From JBEKDJ01 sp050014415 (lineage in GTDB: Bacteria; Desulfobacterota; BSN033; UBA1163), in NCBI GenBank assembly GCA_050014415.1, contig JBEKDJ010000268.1, forward strand, positions 1 to 6,825: a stretch of 6,825 bases of DNA, in the 5' to 3' direction. This document shows, piece after piece, positions 5,390 to 6,825 of the stretch. The position numbers and the translations under genes are program-made. Numbering within the stretch: the first letter of the stretch is position 1; each line of letters starts with the position of its first letter. The notes below the pieces were generated by a model. The model was given only the letters and a program-made list of their open reading frames with translations. It had not been told where the DNA came from and did no database searches.

Positions 5390-6447
5390 TTGATCTTTCG
5401 CGCTCTTCGAACCACCTCAATCACTAATGAGATGGTATGTTCAAAATCCTGGAGATCAACGATACTGCTTGGCGAATGGATATAACGACAGGGAACCGAG
5501 ACGATCCCGGTCAGGATTCCTCTGCCGGTCACATGAATAGCCCCTGCATCCGTGCCACCAAATAAAGGTGTTTTGTGTTGCCACGGGATCTTCGACGCCT
5601 CGGCAGTCTGCTCAATGAAACTAACAAAGGAAGGGTTTACAATGATTGATTTATCACCTACAGATATCGCCGGCCCCTGCCCTAACCGCGCAGGACACCT
5701 GTGTGCCGGTATCCCAGGGGTATCCGCTCCTACGGTCCCCTCGACCACAAGAGCAACATCAGGGTTGATCTGAAAGGCCGCAGTCTTGGCCCCGCGAAGC
5801 CCAACCTCCTCCCCGACTGCAAAGTTGGCGACCAGAGTGAAATCGGGTCGGTTCCTGGAAAAATACTCCAGACATCGAATGAGAACTCCGCATCCTACCC
5901 GGTCATCCAATGCCTTTCCTATGGCTCGATTCGTCCCCAAGAGCTGAAAAGGGTAGTGGAGGTTCGCCGGTGAGCCGGGTCCAATGCCCCGTTCGGCAAC
6001 CTCCTCTCTGGAGTTGACGCCGATATCGATAAAAAGATCTTCAACCTTGAGAGCTTGTTTCTGTTCTTCCGGGGTCTGAATGTGAGGCGGCGAAGCACCA
6101 ATGACGCCTCGATGTTTCTTGCCGTCTCGGGATCTGATCTCCACCCGCTGAGAGGGAAAGACCCGAGGATCCCACCCTCCGATCGGGGTGAACCGAAGAA
6201 AGCCGCTCTCCTCAAGATAACTAACCATGATCCCGATCTCATCCATGTGGGCATCGAGCATCATGATAAAATCCCCCTGAGGATTGATGTCAGGATTGAT
6301 CCTGGCCATCAGATTGCCGAGCACATCGATCTCGATGCCGTCCACCAGATCTCTGATATTCTCGCGAATCCATTCACGCACCTCCCCTTCGAAACCCGAA
6401 ACCCCAAACTGACCAGACAATTCTTTCAGCAGCTCGATGTTGTCCAT
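5386..6447 (-). CDS. M42 family metallo-aminopeptidase (TET/glutamyl aminopeptidase type)
   Basis: Cytosolic dinuclear-metal aminopeptidase of 353 residues, the usual length of the family; relatives assemble into tetrahedral dodecamers that trim peptides from the N-terminus. Visible active-site residues by analogy with archaeal TET enzymes are His67 and Asp69 (AHMDEIG), Asp181 (ALDDRVG, bridging ligand), Glu213 and Glu214 (GEEVGLRGA, catalytic base and ligand), Glu236 (VVEGT, where TET enzymes have Asp) and His324 (YIHSPS). GGTDAGAIH (297-305) is also typical. No signal peptide is present. The ATG at 6447 follows GGGGGAG by four bases. The stop overlaps the start of the Nudix gene, so the two are co-expressed. 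Some members are annotated as endoglucanase or FrvX/YsdC, but the motifs support peptidase activity. Peptide preference cannot be read from sequence. Confidence 0.95.
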   Translation of the reverse strand: MDNIELLKELSGQFGVSGFEGEVREWIRENIRDLVDGIEIDVLGNLMARINPDINPQGDFIMMLDAHMDEIGIMVSYLEESGFLRFTPIGGWDPRVFPSQRVEIRSRDGKKHRGVIGASPPHIQTPEEQKQALKVEDLFIDIGVNSREEVAERGIGPGSPANLHYPFQLLGTNRAIGKALDDRVGCGVLIRCLEYFSRNRPDFTLVANFAVGEEVGLRGAKTAAFQINPDVALVVEGTVGADTPGIPAHRCPARLGQGPAISVGDKSIIVNPSFVSFIEQTAEASKIPWQHKTPLFGGTDAGAIHVTGRGILTGIVSVPCRYIHSPSSIVDLQDFEHTISLVIEVVRRARKIK

Positions 6448-6488
6448 GAAGCTCCCCCTTCTTCAATCAGACATTTCTGTTAGGTCGA

Positions 6489-6565
6489 ATCTTCCGATTG
6501 CGGTTTGCAGATTGCAGAATGGGGAATTGAATTCTGAAATCCCCACTCCGAAATCCGTGATTTTT
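6489..6565. repeat. Degenerate seven-base periodic repeat in the gap before the M42 gene
   Basis: From 6489 the sequence can be cut into eleven consecutive 7-base words: AATCTTC, GATTGCG, GTTTGCA, GATTGCA, GAATGGG, GAATTGA, ATTCTGA, AATCCCC, ACTCCGA, AATCCGT, GATTTTT. Most share the pattern purine-A-T-pyrimidine in phase. Part of it can also fold (GGGGA...TCCCC at 6521-6544 and AAATC-CGT-GATTT at 6551-6563). It fills half of the 153 bases between the GNAT stop and the M42 start, and no gene is visible there. Similar GATTGCA/AATTCCG-rich intergenic strings are, to my memory, frequent in some Desulfobacterota-type genomes. Confidence 0.45.
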
Positions 6566-6600
6566 TTGCCACCGGACGGACCCCTCGTCTGCATGAATCC

Positions 6601-6825
6601 TTATGATCTTTCAACGTTATTGATCCAAACAATATAATATCCATCGACTCCAGGGTAATAGTAATTCTTGATCGTCTTCCTTAATTCAAACCCCGATTTC
6701 AGGAAAAAATCAAGCGTTTCCTTTCGCGTGACCGCCGTGAGTTTTCTTCCCATCCTCTTGACTCGTTCAAGAACCGCTTTTCCGATTCCCTTCCCCTGGT
6801 ACTCAGGCAAGACACTGAAGTCAAT
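6601..6825 (-). CDS. GNAT family N-acetyltransferase, C-terminal part only (5' end outside the window)
   Basis: The last 74 residues of a GCN5-related acetyltransferase, which transfers acetyl from acetyl-CoA to an amine; the acceptor is unknown. The reading frame is open to the right edge at 6825, so the true start is outside; the TTG at 6808-6810 is an internal leucine codon in FSVLPEYQGKGIG, not a start. Motif A is clear: VLPEYQGKGIGKAVL has the Q-x-x-G-x-G/A acetyl-CoA pyrophosphate loop (QGKGIG). Motif B follows as DFFLKSGFELRKTIKNYY, ending in PGVDGYYIVWI. This arrangement fits single-domain RimI-like or small-molecule GNATs, but the missing N-terminal half carries the acceptor-specific part. 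It is co-directional with the M42 gene, 153 bases upstream of it, and may or may not share its transcript. Confidence 0.88.
   Translation of the reverse strand: MDFSVLPEYQGKGIGKAVLERVKRMGRKLTAVTRKETLDFFLKSGFELRKTIKNYYYPGVDGYYIVWINNVERS

Noticed and set aside
6551..6567. AAATC-CGT-GATTT followed by a T run, read as a plus-strand terminator
   Set aside because: There is no plus-strand gene upstream for it to end, the stem has only five A-T-rich pairs, and it lies within the heptad repeat, which explains the sequence as well.
6601..6810. Taking the TTG at 6808-6810 as the start of a 69-residue protein
   Set aside because: The frame continues without a stop to the window edge, and the preceding residues IDFSV are the normal strand leading into GNAT motif A, so the gene is partial.

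Overview
The window has mid-range GC, compact intergenic gaps, mostly AGGAG/GGGGGAG-type ribosome binding sites and a set of bacterial protein families: penicillin-acylase-type Ntn hydrolase, COG1032-like radical SAM enzyme, soluble multi-PAS histidine kinase, COG4119-like Nudix hydrolase, M42 aminopeptidase and GNAT acetyltransferase. The combination and protein style suggest a Gram-negative, probably anaerobic environmental bacterium of the Desulfobacterota or a related lineage. That placement rests on resemblance from memory and could not be tested. Nothing marks the window as phage or plasmid: there is no transposase, integrase, CRISPR array, tRNA or rRNA.

Layout. Positions 1-791 (minus) are the 5' two-thirds or less of a penicillin acylase family gene cut off by the window edge; its predicted catalytic serine lies just inside the window. 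A 350-base divergent region (792-1141) follows, with an extended -10 promoter for the radical SAM gene at 1142-2197 (plus). That gene converges on a 768-residue, four-PAS, membrane-free histidine kinase (2332-4638, minus), with an inverted repeat in the gap between them. Upstream of the kinase, a 271-base gap contains the most unusual DNA of the window. It is a 169-base segment bounded by 18-base inverted repeats with a strong internal hairpin, and a terminator-like stem overlaps one of the terminal arms. Then come a Nudix hydrolase (4910-5389, minus) and an M42 metallo-aminopeptidase (5386-6447, minus), overlapping by ATGA and so probably translationally coupled. A gap with a degenerate seven-base periodic repeat separates these from the C-terminal half of a GNAT acetyltransferase (6601-6825, minus) that runs off the right edge.

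Function. GNAT, M42 peptidase and Nudix genes are co-directional; the last two almost certainly form one transcription unit with a housekeeping or salvage character (peptide trimming, nucleotide clean-up). The kinase is an orphan in this window, with no response regulator beside it. The acylase and radical SAM genes are divergent and may share control, but nothing shows that they act in one pathway. I do not see a clear new multi-gene system. The items most worth following are the MITE-like or structured-RNA element at 4713-4881, the heptad repeat at 6489-6565, the atypical CX4CX2C cluster motif of the radical SAM protein, and the duplicated PAS pair with matching cysteine pairs.
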